A model generated the notes under the pieces. That model worked only from the letters and a program-made list of their open reading frames with translations, made no database searches and was not told the origin of the DNA. A stretch of DNA of 64,000 nucleotides from an uncultured Oscillospiraceae bacterium (GTDB lineage: Bacteria; Bacillota; Clostridia; Oscillospirales; Oscillospiraceae), in NCBI GenBank assembly GCA_947629775.1, contig CANRFA010000002.1:62001-126000 (forward strand), written 5' to 3'. Both the position numbers and the translations under genes were made by a program. This document shows positions 38,446 to 47,895 of the stretch, one piece after another (positions within the stretch are counted from its first letter, which is position 1; each line of letters begins with the position of its first letter).

Positions 38446-40559
38446 TGCTGAAAAAGGTACAGTCCGTCTGCAATTACTGCGCCCTGGACTGTAATCTGGA
38501 TTTCTACGTGGATACGGAAAGCGGCCGGATTGTAAAGACGGTACCGGTGAAGGATTATCCGGTGAACAAAGGATTCTGCTGCATCAAGGGACTGAGTCTC
38601 AGCAAACAGCAGACCACGGTGAAGCCGGACAGCCTTCCGAAAATCCGCCAGGAGGACGGTTCATTCCGCACTGTTTCCTGGGAAGACGGCTTTGCTCATG
38701 TAGCGGGTAAGATTCAGGAACTGCAGACGAAATACGGTCGGGAGAGCGTGGCCGGGATCAGTACCGGACAGCTGACGCTGGAAGAGTTTGCCCTTTACGG
38801 CCACGTCATGCGCAACTTCCTTCACACCAACGTGGATGGAAACACCCGGCTCTGCATGGCTACTGCAGCGGTGGCCCACAAACAGAGCTTCGGGTTTGAT
38901 GCCCCCGGCTATACGTTGAAGGATCTGGAACTTTCGGATACCATAGTGTTTATCGGAGCCAACCCGGTGGTCAGCCATCCCATTCTCTGGGGACGGGTGC
39001 GGGAGAACCGGATTCCTGGACACAAAGTCATTGTTCTGGACCCCCGCCGGTCCGAAACCGCCCGCAATGCGGATTACTGGTACGGCCTGAAATGGCGCAG
39101 CGATCTGCTGCTTCTCTACACGGTTGCCCACCAGCTTATGGAGCGGGACTGGGTGGATCATGCCTTTGTGGATGCGCATACCGAGGGCTTTGAGGCATTC
39201 CGCGACTTTCTGGAGCCCTACACCCTGGCCAGAGGCGCGGAGGGTACAGGCCTGACGGAAACGCAGATTCTGGAACTTACAGAGCTCATCCACACCGGGA
39301 AGAAGGTCTCCTTCTGGTGGACCATGGGGGTCAACCAGGGCTACGAGGCTGTCCGCACGGCCCAGGCGGTTATTAACCTGGCTCTCATGACCGGAAACAT
39401 CGGCAAACCGGGAACCGGTGCCAACTCCATCACCGGGCAGTGTAACGCCATGGCATCCCGGGTTTTCAGTAATACCACCATGCTTCTGGGTGGGGGTGAG
39501 TTTGCAGACCCTGTCCGCCGCAGGCGCCTTTCCCGGGTGCTTGGCGTACCGGAGGATATGCTGGCGGAGAAACCCACGCTGCCTTATGACCGGATTATTG
39601 AAGGGATCCGGAAAGGGGAGATCAAAGGATTGTGGATCCTCTGTACGAATCCCCGTCACAGCTGGACCAACAACGAGACGTTTGCCGAAGCAGTGAAGAA
39701 GCTGGAACTGTTTGTGGTCCAGGACATCTATGACACCATTGAGAGCGCGGAGGATTGCACCGTGTTTTTCCCGGTTGTTCCCGGACTGAAGAAGGAGGGA
39801 ACCTATATCAATCTGGAGCGGCGGCTTTCCGCCATGCGCCCCGTACTGTCCAAAGGTGAGAATGAGCGTTCTGACTACGAGGTCATTCTGGGTGTAGGCC
39901 GGGCTCTGGGAATGGGAGATGCCCTGAAGGGGTGGGAGACCCCCCGGGACTGCTTTGATCTGCTGCGGGAGTGCAGCCGCGGAATGCCGGAGGAATTTAC
40001 CGGCGTGACATGGGAAGCACTGGAAAATTCACAGGGCAGACAGTGGCCTTGGCCGGAGGGAAAGGAGGCGGAGCTGGCTGAGCCGGAGCGCCGGCTTTAC
40101 GGGGACGGTGTTTTCTTTACCCCCAGCGGCAGGGCAAAGTTCATCTTTGAAGAGGTTCGGCCCAACCCCATGCCTCAGACTGAGGAGTTTCCCTTTGTGT
40201 TTAATACCGGGCGGGGTACGGTTGGACAGTGGCACACCCAAAGCCGGACAAAGGAAGTACGGTTTGTGGAGGATGTGTCTCTGAAGAAACCTTACCTTTA
40301 CATGAATTCTCAGGTTGCTGCCCGGTACAACATCCACTACATGGACCGTATCCGGGTCTTTTCCATCAACGGACAGAATGCGGTTTTCCATGTGAAGATT
40401 ACGGATGATGTCCAGCCCGGGGAACTGTATGCCCCGCTTCATTACATAGAGTGCAACAGGCTGACCCCGTCCAGCTACGATCCCTATTCCAGGGAACCGA
40501 ACTACAAAGGAGCGGTGGTCCGCTTCGAGAAATGCGAGGAGGGCGAGGACTGTGTTTAG
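38445..40559 (+). CDS. Cytoplasmic molybdopterin oxidoreductase (NarB/nitrate-reductase-like, Cys-ligated)
   Basis: SVCNYCALDCNLDFYVD 4Fe-4S site, NTRLCMATAAVAHKQSFGFDAPGYTLKDLELSDTIVFIGANP; no Tat signal. Confidence 0.85.
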   Translation: MLKKVQSVCNYCALDCNLDFYVDTESGRIVKTVPVKDYPVNKGFCCIKGLSLSKQQTTVKPDSLPKIRQEDGSFRTVSWEDGFAHVAGKIQELQTKYGRESVAGISTGQLTLEEFALYGHVMRNFLHTNVDGNTRLCMATAAVAHKQSFGFDAPGYTLKDLELSDTIVFIGANPVVSHPILWGRVRENRIPGHKVIVLDPRRSETARNADYWYGLKWRSDLLLLYTVAHQLMERDWVDHAFVDAHTEGFEAFRDFLEPYTLARGAEGTGLTETQILELTELIHTGKKVSFWWTMGVNQGYEAVRTAQAVINLALMTGNIGKPGTGANSITGQCNAMASRVFSNTTMLLGGGEFADPVRRRRLSRVLGVPEDMLAEKPTLPYDRIIEGIRKGEIKGLWILCTNPRHSWTNNETFAEAVKKLELFVVQDIYDTIESAEDCTVFFPVVPGLKKEGTYINLERRLSAMRPVLSKGENERSDYEVILGVGRALGMGDALKGWETPRDCFDLLRECSRGMPEEFTGVTWEALENSQGRQWPWPEGKEAELAEPERRLYGDGVFFTPSGRAKFIFEEVRPNPMPQTEEFPFVFNTGRGTVGQWHTQSRTKEVRFVEDVSLKKPYLYMNSQVAARYNIHYMDRIRVFSINGQNAVFHVKITDDVQPGELYAPLHYIECNRLTPSSYDPYSREPNYKGAVVRFEKCEEGEDCV

Positions 40560-40983
40560 AATCCGCATCGACCGAAGCCGCTGTATTGGCTGCCTCACCT
40601 GCGTCACAGCCTGTGTGGTCAGCCATGAGACAGAGAGCGGAGATGCCCGCAACCGGGTCGTGATAGACAGCGAGACCCAGCCTGCCCCCATCTTCTGCCG
40701 CCACTGTGAGCGCCCGGAGTGTGCCATTACCTGTATGACCGGCGCCATGCAGAAAAATCCGGAGACCGGATTCGTCACGTATGACAGGGAGCAGTGTGCC
40801 AGCTGCTACATGTGCATCATGGCCTGCCCCTTTGGCGTGCTGAAGTATGATTCCGTCCACAGGAAAGAAATCATGAAGTGTAACATGTGTGTCCACCGTT
40901 CCGCAGACGGGAAGACACCTGCTCCCATGTGCGTGGAGAAGTGCCCCATGGGGGCGATTACCCTGGAGGAGGTGACGGCATGA
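40552..40983 (+). CDS. Multi-[4Fe-4S] electron-transfer protein
   Basis: MFRIRIDRSRCIGCLTCVTACV...CASCYMCIMACPFG...CNMCVHR. Confidence 0.9.
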   Translation: MFRIRIDRSRCIGCLTCVTACVVSHETESGDARNRVVIDSETQPAPIFCRHCERPECAITCMTGAMQKNPETGFVTYDREQCASCYMCIMACPFGVLKYDSVHRKEIMKCNMCVHRSADGKTPAPMCVEKCPMGAITLEEVTA

Positions 40984-42215
40984 GGTACGTTGTGATCGGA
41001 TCATCCGCCGCCGGTATCAATGGCGTGCGGGAACTGCGCCGCCTGGCACCGGACAGCGGGATCACTCTTGTTTCTCGGGATCATTCCATCTACTCCCGGT
41101 GCATTCTCCACCAATATCTCAGCGGGGAGCGTACTATAGAGCGATTGAATTTTGCCGGGCCGGACTTCGAGGACCGCTACAGGGTGAACTGGAAAAAGGG
41201 CAGGGACTGTACAGCTGTAAAACCCGAAGAACACGTGGTGGTGCTGGACGGAGGAGAAGAGGTTCCCTACGACAAACTGCTGATTGCCACCGGATCCCAC
41301 ACGTTCTATCCACCCATCAGAAACCTGGCTGGCTCGAAGAACATGACGGGTTTTCGCAACCTTGAGGACATTGATGTTCTGAAGGAAGTGGCCCGAACCT
41401 GCCACAACATCGTGGTCATGGGTTCCGGCCTGGTAGGTATTGACTGCACAGTGGGCTTTCTGGAACTGGGGGTAAAGGTGACGCTGATAGACTTTGCCGG
41501 ATGGCTGTTGAACCGCCAGCTCGACCAGCGGGCTGCCAGAACCTATCAGAATCTGTTTGCAGCCAGAGGGATTAAACAGTACTATGGAGTCGGGATGAGC
41601 GAGGCCATACGGGACGAGGAGGGCAATATCACAGCCTGCGTGCTCTCAGATGGCAGAAGCATCCCTTGCGACTACCTGGTGATGACCGCCGGAGTGAGAT
41701 CCAATGTGGAATTTCTCCAGGATTCCGGTCTGGAACTGAGCCGGTTCGGTCTGGTGTTTGATGAGACCGGCCGCACCAGTGATCCGGATGTTTACGGTGC
41801 AGGAGATGTATCCGGTTTGAGCCCCATCTGGCCGGTGGCTGTCAAGGAAGGTATGATTGCCGCGTCCAATATGGCGGGAGTACATCGGAAGATGACAGAC
41901 TTTTTTGCCAGCAAGTCCACCATGAACTTCCTGGGGATGCCGTCTCTTTCTCTGGGGACTGTAGTGCCCGAGGATGAAACATATCAGGTTGAGATCCGGG
42001 AAACTGCTGATTCCTATAAAAAAATCATTCACCGGAACGGGAAGATCACAGGGGCAATTCTTCAGGGCGATCTGGCCTACAGCGGCATACTCCAGCAGCT
42101 GATTGCCCGTCATATCGACGTGTCCAGAGTGAAAAAGCCCCTCTTTGACATCGATTACTCTGATTTCTTCCGTATGGGGGAAAACTTCGAATTCTACTAC
42201 GATACGGAAGTCTGA
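40980..42215 (+). CDS. NAD(P)/FAD-dependent oxidoreductase (NirB/rubredoxin-reductase-like)
   Basis: MRYVVIGSSAAGINGVRELRRL, LLIATGSHTFYPP, VVMGSGLVGIDCTVGFLELG, DVYGAGDV. Confidence 0.88.
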   Translation: MRYVVIGSSAAGINGVRELRRLAPDSGITLVSRDHSIYSRCILHQYLSGERTIERLNFAGPDFEDRYRVNWKKGRDCTAVKPEEHVVVLDGGEEVPYDKLLIATGSHTFYPPIRNLAGSKNMTGFRNLEDIDVLKEVARTCHNIVVMGSGLVGIDCTVGFLELGVKVTLIDFAGWLLNRQLDQRAARTYQNLFAARGIKQYYGVGMSEAIRDEEGNITACVLSDGRSIPCDYLVMTAGVRSNVEFLQDSGLELSRFGLVFDETGRTSDPDVYGAGDVSGLSPIWPVAVKEGMIAASNMAGVHRKMTDFFASKSTMNFLGMPSLSLGTVVPEDETYQVEIRETADSYKKIIHRNGKITGAILQGDLAYSGILQQLIARHIDVSRVKKPLFDIDYSDFFRMGENFEFYYDTEV

Positions 42216-42235
42216 AGAACGGAAAGGAGACAGCC

Positions 42236-43168
42236 ATGATGGAACGACTGCAGCGTATGCCTGTGCCCGTTTTGCCTGCCTTTGTGGGTGCGCTGACCCT
42301 GAGCAACGTCTACAATTCCATGGGTTATCCCTGGATCCGGCATCTGACCATGTGGGTTGCCACTCTTGTACTTCTCGCATATATCGTTAAGCTGATCTGC
42401 TATCCTTCTGTCTGCTGGGGAGAGTACCAGAACACAGTCCCCTGCAGCCTGTATGCCGGCTTCACCATGATTCTTATGATTCTGGGAAGCTATTATTTCG
42501 ATTATGTACCCGTTTTGGGAAAAACCATGTGGCTGGTGGCCATTGTCATTCATGCAGTGCATATAGTGGTTTTTACTGTGCGTAATGTATTACGCAACAG
42601 GGATCTTAATACCATGGTTCCAAGCTGGTTCGTTACCTATAACGGAATTATGGTCAGCTGTGTGGTGGGTGGAGCCATGAATGCTCCCTCTGTGTTGAAG
42701 ATCATTCTCTGTTACGGAATTGCAGTTTACTTTATCCTGCTGCCCTTTATGCTGTGGAGGTTACTGACGATTGAGGTAAAACCTCCGGTTTATCATACCA
42801 TGGCAGTTCTGCTTGCGCCATGCAGCCTGTGTGTCGTGAGCTATCTGAATGTAATTCCTGAGCCCATCCCCGCTCTGCTGTATCTGCTCTACTTTTGCGT
42901 GCTGGCTTCCCTGGCGTTCATTATCATCATGCTGCCGAAGTTCTTTTCCTTTCCGTTTACTCCGGGATATGCGGGCCTGACCTTCCCCATGTGCATCGGG
43001 ATTGTGGCCACTACGCGGATGAGCAGTTATCTGAGCGCGCATGGCCAGGAAAGCCTTGCCGGTATTCTGACCCAGCTGAGTGGATTTCAGCTGTATATCA
43101 CCTCCATGCTGGTAGGATATGTGCTGTTGAATTTCCTGATGATGGCTCTGAGGGTGAAACGAAAGTGA
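42236..43168 (+). CDS. TDT/SLAC1-like transporter (TehA/Ssu1/Mae1 family)
   Basis: Ten-TM-like protein, MERLQRMPVPVLPAFVGALTLSNVY...FTPGYAGLTFPMCIG, typical of TDT proteins. Confidence 0.75.
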   Translation: MMERLQRMPVPVLPAFVGALTLSNVYNSMGYPWIRHLTMWVATLVLLAYIVKLICYPSVCWGEYQNTVPCSLYAGFTMILMILGSYYFDYVPVLGKTMWLVAIVIHAVHIVVFTVRNVLRNRDLNTMVPSWFVTYNGIMVSCVVGGAMNAPSVLKIILCYGIAVYFILLPFMLWRLLTIEVKPPVYHTMAVLLAPCSLCVVSYLNVIPEPIPALLYLLYFCVLASLAFIIIMLPKFFSFPFTPGYAGLTFPMCIGIVATTRMSSYLSAHGQESLAGILTQLSGFQLYITSMLVGYVLLNFLMMALRVKRK

Positions 43169-43740
43169 CACTTGCGGGTCTTATTCTGGCTGGGGGGCGT
43201 GGGAATCGCATGGGAGGAAAGACTAAACTTTTCCTTCCGTACCAGGGCGGTACCTTTCTTGATCACCTTCTGAATGCTCTCACCCCCCTGCCCAGAGTTC
43301 TTCTCTCCGTAAATAATCCTGATCTCTTCCAGGCGGTTGGTCTGCCCCTTGTGATGGATCGATGGCCGGACAGTGGGCCCATGGGCGGGATCTGTTCCGC
43401 ACTGGAGCAGGTTCCCGAAGATGCGCTGTTTGTAACCGCCTGTGATATGCCACATCTGGACCGGGGAACGGTAGAGGAGATCATGAAGCGCTTTGTGGAG
43501 ACCGGTGTTCTTACGCTTGGCCGGACGGAGAGCGGAGTGCAGCCCCTGCTGGGAGTCTACCCCCGGTCCATGCTTCCTGTGCTGCAGGGGTTGCTGGCCG
43601 CGAGATGCCTGCGTATGAAATCCCTGCTGGATCGGGTGCCCTGTGAAACGGTTCTGCTGGGAAACGGTGGACGGGCAGCAGATAATATCAACTTTCCTGC
43701 GGAGTACAATGCGCTGCTCCAGGAGGAGAATCTGTTCTGA
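43165..43740 (+). CDS. mobA: Molybdenum cofactor guanylyltransferase
   Basis: GTG/TGA overlap; LAGLILAGGRGNRMGGKTKLFLPYQG, VMDRWPDSGPMGGICSAL. Confidence 0.9.
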   Translation: MTLAGLILAGGRGNRMGGKTKLFLPYQGGTFLDHLLNALTPLPRVLLSVNNPDLFQAVGLPLVMDRWPDSGPMGGICSALEQVPEDALFVTACDMPHLDRGTVEEIMKRFVETGVLTLGRTESGVQPLLGVYPRSMLPVLQGLLAARCLRMKSLLDRVPCETVLLGNGGRAADNINFPAEYNALLQEENLF

Positions 43741-43793
43741 GCCGGGGATCGGTTCGGGAGTGGAAGAACAGTCCACATAAGGAGGCAGATTAT

Positions 43794-44993
43794 ATGGTTT
43801 CACTGGAAGAGGCGGTTGGCATCCTGCAGGAGGCAACGAATCCCATTCCGGAGACAGAAGTTCTTCCACTCAGGGAGGCCATCGGATATACACTGGCTGA
43901 GGATGCGACAGCACAGCTTGACCAGCCGCCTTTTCCCCGCTCTCCTCTGGATGGATATGCGGTACGGGCGGCGGATGTGGCTGGAGCGAGCCGGAGCGAT
44001 CCTGTCCGGCTGCGGGTTTGTGGAAGCGTGTGGACCGGCAAGGTGTATACCAGTACGGTGGAGCCCGGGACGGCAGTGCGCATTCTTACAGGAGCTCCTG
44101 TTCCGAATGGAGCTGATACGGTCATCCGGCAGGAGGACACGGACCGGGGGATGGAGAATGTCAGTATCTTTTCCGCTTCCAGACCCTATGAAAATTATTG
44201 CTTTGCCGGAGAGGACTGGCGTGCCGGCGATGTGCTTATAAAACGGGGTATGGTGCTGCGTGGGGCGGGGATCGCCCTTCTGGCAGGTCTTGGCCGCAGT
44301 TCCGTGACAGTCTACCGGAAGCCGAGGGTGACGATTATCCTCACAGGGGATGAAATTGTGATGCCCGGCCAGCAACTTGCGCCGGGTAAAATCTATGATA
44401 CCAATGGATTTTACCTGGAAACCCGTCTGATGGAGATGGGGATACCGCCGGAAGCCCGGATTCATGCCGGTGACGAACTTGCTGAGATTCTGCTGGAACT
44501 GGACAGATTCGGCAGTAGTCAGGACTTGGTCCTGACAACAGGAGGGGTTTCCGTGGGAGAGCGGGACCGGATTCCTGCTGCGTTGTCCGCTGCGGGGGCG
44601 CAGCCTCTTTTTCAGGGGGTGTGCATCAAACCAGGGGCCCCTGTCATGGCCGCGAAGCTGGGATCTACGATTCTGCTGTGTCTGTCCGGAAACCCTTATG
44701 CGGCTGTGGCAACTTTTGAACTGCTGGCCCGGCCGGTACTGGCCCGGATGACCGGTAATCCGGCTCTGGAGATGGTCCGACAGCGGGCGGTTCTTGAAAG
44801 CGATTTTCCCAAACGAGCAGGTGTTCGCCGGTTCCTTCGGGGATTTGCGAACGCGGGCAAGGTGCGGATCTCCGCAGGGAACCAGGCATCTGGAGCACTT
44901 TCTGCACTGGTGGACAGCAATTGCCTGGTGGAGATTCCAACGGAGCTGGCAGGGGCAGAAAAAGGCAGAGAGGTGTGGATATATCTTCTGTGA
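43794..44993 (+). CDS. moeA: Molybdopterin molybdotransferase
   Basis: PPFPRSPLDGYAVRAADVAGA, GAVPNGADTVIRQED, LTTGGVSVGERD. Confidence 0.94.
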   Translation: MVSLEEAVGILQEATNPIPETEVLPLREAIGYTLAEDATAQLDQPPFPRSPLDGYAVRAADVAGASRSDPVRLRVCGSVWTGKVYTSTVEPGTAVRILTGAPVPNGADTVIRQEDTDRGMENVSIFSASRPYENYCFAGEDWRAGDVLIKRGMVLRGAGIALLAGLGRSSVTVYRKPRVTIILTGDEIVMPGQQLAPGKIYDTNGFYLETRLMEMGIPPEARIHAGDELAEILLELDRFGSSQDLVLTTGGVSVGERDRIPAALSAAGAQPLFQGVCIKPGAPVMAAKLGSTILLCLSGNPYAAVATFELLARPVLARMTGNPALEMVRQRAVLESDFPKRAGVRRFLRGFANAGKVRISAGNQASGALSALVDSNCLVEIPTELAGAEKGREVWIYLL

Positions 44994-45472
44994 AAAAACC
45001 ATATGTTTTCTGTATTTCAGGCTATAAGAATTCCGGAAAGACAACCCTTATGACGTCCCTGACTGGAGAACTTTCCCGCAGGGGTATGAGAGTTGCTACC
45101 ATTAAGCACGATGGTCATGACTTTGAGCCGGATGTACCAGGGACGGACAGCTGGAAGCACCGGAAGGCCGGGGCCTATGCTGCTGCCGTGTTTTCCTCCT
45201 TCAGAGTGATGCTTACACGGGAATGGGAAAAACCGGAACTGTCTGTTCTGTTGCAGGCCTTTTCTGACGCGGATGTCATCCTTGTGGAGGGCTTGAAGGA
45301 CAGCGATTACCCCAAGGTATTCTGTGCATGGCCCAGGGTGCCTCTGCCGGATCCTGTCTGTCTGGCAGATCGGATTCTGGCGGAAATGGGCAGGGCTTCA
45401 ACGGAAGCGGAGATACAGAGTGATGGGCCTTTATTTGGAGGAGCTGTGGACGGGCAGAAGGGCAGAGTCTGA
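44990..45472 (+). CDS. mobB: Molybdopterin-guanine dinucleotide biosynthesis protein B
   Basis: GTG start overlapping moeA stop; KKPYVFCISGYKNSGKTTLMTSLTGELSRRGMRVATIKHDGHDFEPD. Confidence 0.92.
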   Translation: MKKPYVFCISGYKNSGKTTLMTSLTGELSRRGMRVATIKHDGHDFEPDVPGTDSWKHRKAGAYAAAVFSSFRVMLTREWEKPELSVLLQAFSDADVILVEGLKDSDYPKVFCAWPRVPLPDPVCLADRILAEMGRASTEAEIQSDGPLFGGAVDGQKGRV

Positions 45473-45655
45473 AGATCTCTTAAACTGTATGAGCGGTATA
45501 CCGTCTGCGCAGCTGAAGGGCTGATCCATGCCACTCCCGGCAGCTGGCTGAGCGGTCGGTGTGCATGAAGTCTGCCCGGATGCATTCCGGCTTACTGTCG
45601 GGGGGACTGACAGGGACTGCGATTCTTACAGAGGACGCAGAACAGGGAAATGTGC

Positions 45656-45807
45656 TTGCAGTTTCCGTGGCACTGTGATATACTGACTCACTTCATTTTC
45701 GGGAAAAAGACCCCGACTGACCTTTTTCCGGTTGGAACAGCTGACCGGGGGCAGGAACCTGGGGCCGCCAAAGGCAGGGCGGCCGTATCATTGTGAAGGA
45801 GGCAGTT
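45656..45807 (+). promoter_or_regulatory. Promoter and about 117-nt structured leader of second guaA-like gene
   Basis: TTGCAG-N17-TATACT; ggaaaaag/ctttttcc, ccggt/accgg and ggccgcc-aaaggcag-ggcggcc pairings. Confidence 0.5.
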
Positions 45808-46791
45808 ATGGCAGACGAAAGAAGACCGGAGGGTATGACGCGGATCACCACGCCGGAACTGGCCAGGACGTTTATCGAGGAGCAGGTGGAGGCGCTGCGC
45901 GGGCAGATCGGGGATCAGAAGGTTCTTCTGGCCCTCTCGGGCGGCGTGGACTCCTCGGTGGTGGCGGCCCTTCTGATCCGGGCCGTGGGGCAGCAGCTGA
46001 TCTGTGTCCACGTGAACCACGGACTGCTGCGCAAGGGCGAGCCGGAACAGGTCATCGAGGTGTTCCGCAACCAGATGAACGCCAACCTGATCTATGTGGA
46101 TGCGGTGGACCGCTTCCTGGATAAGCTGGCGGGCGTAACGGACCCCGAGCAGAAGCGGAAGATCATCGGCGGCGAGTTCATCGAGGTGTTCGCGGAGGAG
46201 GCCCGCAAGCTGGACGGGATTCGCTTTCTGGCCCAGGGCACCATCTGGCCGGACATCCTGGAGAGCGAAAAGGGGATCAAGGCCCACCACAACGCCGGCG
46301 GTCTGCCGGAGGACATGCACTTTGAGCTGGTGGAGCCGGTGAAGATCCTCTTCAAGGACGAAGTGCGGGTTGTAGGTAAGGAACTGGGTCTGCCGGACAA
46401 CATGGTGTTCCGTCAGCCGTTCCCGGGCCCTGGCCTGGGTGTCCGCTGCCCTGGAGCCATCACCCGGGACCGCCTGGAGGCGGTTCGGGAGTCCGACGCC
46501 ATCCTGCGGGAGGAGTTCGCGAAGAACGGTCTGGAGGGCAGGGTGTGGCAGTACTTCACTGTAGTACCGGACTTCCGTTCCACAGGCATCCGGGACGGCA
46601 AGCGGGCCTTTGAGTGGTGCGTTATCATCCGGGCGGTCAACACCACGGACGCCATGACCGCCACGGTGGAGGAGATTCCCTTCTCCCTGATGTCCACTCT
46701 GGTGCAGCGCATTACCTCCGAGGTGCCCGGCGTGAACCGGGTCCTCTACGACTTCACCCCCAAGCCCACCGGAACCATCGAGTACGAGTAA
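45808..46791 (+). CDS. GMP synthase ATP-PPase/dimerisation subunit only (GuaAb-like, no GATase)
   Basis: [22 protein letters not shown] ... [21 protein letters not shown] ... TPKPTGTIEYE; no N-terminal GATase. Confidence 0.92.
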   Translation: MADERRPEGMTRITTPELARTFIEEQVEALRGQIGDQKVLLALSGGVDSSVVAALLIRAVGQQLICVHVNHGLLRKGEPEQVIEVFRNQMNANLIYVDAVDRFLDKLAGVTDPEQKRKIIGGEFIEVFAEEARKLDGIRFLAQGTIWPDILESEKGIKAHHNAGGLPEDMHFELVEPVKILFKDEVRVVGKELGLPDNMVFRQPFPGPGLGVRCPGAITRDRLEAVRESDAILREEFAKNGLEGRVWQYFTVVPDFRSTGIRDGKRAFEWCVIIRAVNTTDAMTATVEEIPFSLMSTLVQRITSEVPGVNRVLYDFTPKPTGTIEYE

Positions 46792-46799
46792 GCAGAGAT

Positions 46800-46848
46800 A
46801 TGCCGGCTCGGAGCAGCCATCAGACTGCCCGCGCCGGCTCTTTTTTTG
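46800..46848 (+). terminator. Intrinsic terminator
   Basis: gccggctcggagcag...ctgcccgcgccggctcttttttt. Confidence 0.7.
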
Positions 46849-46950
46849 GAAGAGAAGGGAAAGAAGGACAGGCGTAGAGGGGGTCCGGGCTGCCGTGGAG
46901 CGTGCCTGCGGATTCGGGAAGATGGAGGAATGGAGGAGCGGGAGATACAA

Positions 46951-47895
46951 TCAGCGGAGGGGAATCATCTCCGAGAAGTACTTCACGAAGGCCTGCACCG
47001 CCGCAGACGTGTATTTCCGCTCGGGCAGCAGGATGTAGAACAGACGCTCCGCCAGCGCGGTGTCCAGGCGGTAGTAGCAGAGGTGGTCGCTTTCGCTGTT
47101 TACGAGCCGGTCGCTGACGAAGGTGGCCGCCATGGCGTGGTCCGCCAGGTGGTAGGCGGTCACCAGCTGGGAGACCTCCATCTTGATGTGTGGGTGGAAG
47201 CCCGCCTCCTGAAAGAGCTGGTGGCCCCGTTCGTGGAGGTTGTTGCCGGGGGACAGGAGGAGAAATTCCATGTCTTCGAAGTCCTTCAGGTCCACGGATG
47301 GGCAGCTCTCTTCCAGGTGTCGTCCCTGGAGAATATCTGCAGAGCGCAGGGCGGCGGCGCTGTGGAGGGCGTTGACGGGGTCCTCCTGCGGAATGGCCAG
47401 CAGAATGTGATCGTAGAAAGCCGGATAGCGTTTGAAGTTGAGCAGAAACTTCGGGTCGCAGTTGAAGGTCAGGTCCAGTTCCCGGTCCGAGAGCTTCTGC
47501 GCCAGCTCGGCGGAACTGGCCTCCACCAGTTCCAGATGGATCTTCGGGTACTTCCGGTTGAAGCCCGTGAGCACTGTGGGCAGGATATAGGCGTTCAGGT
47601 AGTGGGAGCCGCCGATGCAGAGGGTGCCGCTTTCCAGATTGCGGATGTCCTCGATCTGCTGCTCCAGTTCCTGCTCCAGAAAATGAACCTGCCGGGCCGT
47701 TTCCACGTAGGCGCGTCCTGCCTGGGTAAGGGTCAGCGGGCGGGTGCTGCGGTCGAAGAGGGGCATTCCCAGCGTGTGCTCGATCTTCTGGATGGAGAGG
47801 CTCAGGGCGGGCTGGGTGATGAAGAGGTGCTCGGCAGCCCGGGAGATGCTGCCGTCCAGGGCGACCTGGTAGACGTATTTCAGTTCCTGCTGCAT
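46951..47895 (-). CDS. LysR family regulator
   Basis: MQQELKYVYQVALDGSISRAAEHLFITQPALSLSIQKIEHTLGMPLFDRSTRPLTLTQAG. Confidence 0.94.
   Translation of the reverse strand: MQQELKYVYQVALDGSISRAAEHLFITQPALSLSIQKIEHTLGMPLFDRSTRPLTLTQAGRAYVETARQVHFLEQELEQQIEDIRNLESGTLCIGGSHYLNAYILPTVLTGFNRKYPKIHLELVEASSAELAQKLSDRELDLTFNCDPKFLLNFKRYPAFYDHILLAIPQEDPVNALHSAAALRSADILQGRHLEESCPSVDLKDFEDMEFLLLSPGNNLHERGHQLFQEAGFHPHIKMEVSQLVTAYHLADHAMAATFVSDRLVNSESDHLCYYRLDTALAERLFYILLPERKYTSAAVQAFVKYFSEMIPLR

Noticed and set aside
42236-43168. Tellurite-resistance call for the TDT protein
   Set aside because: The family name is misleading; the operon context points to a physiological anion.
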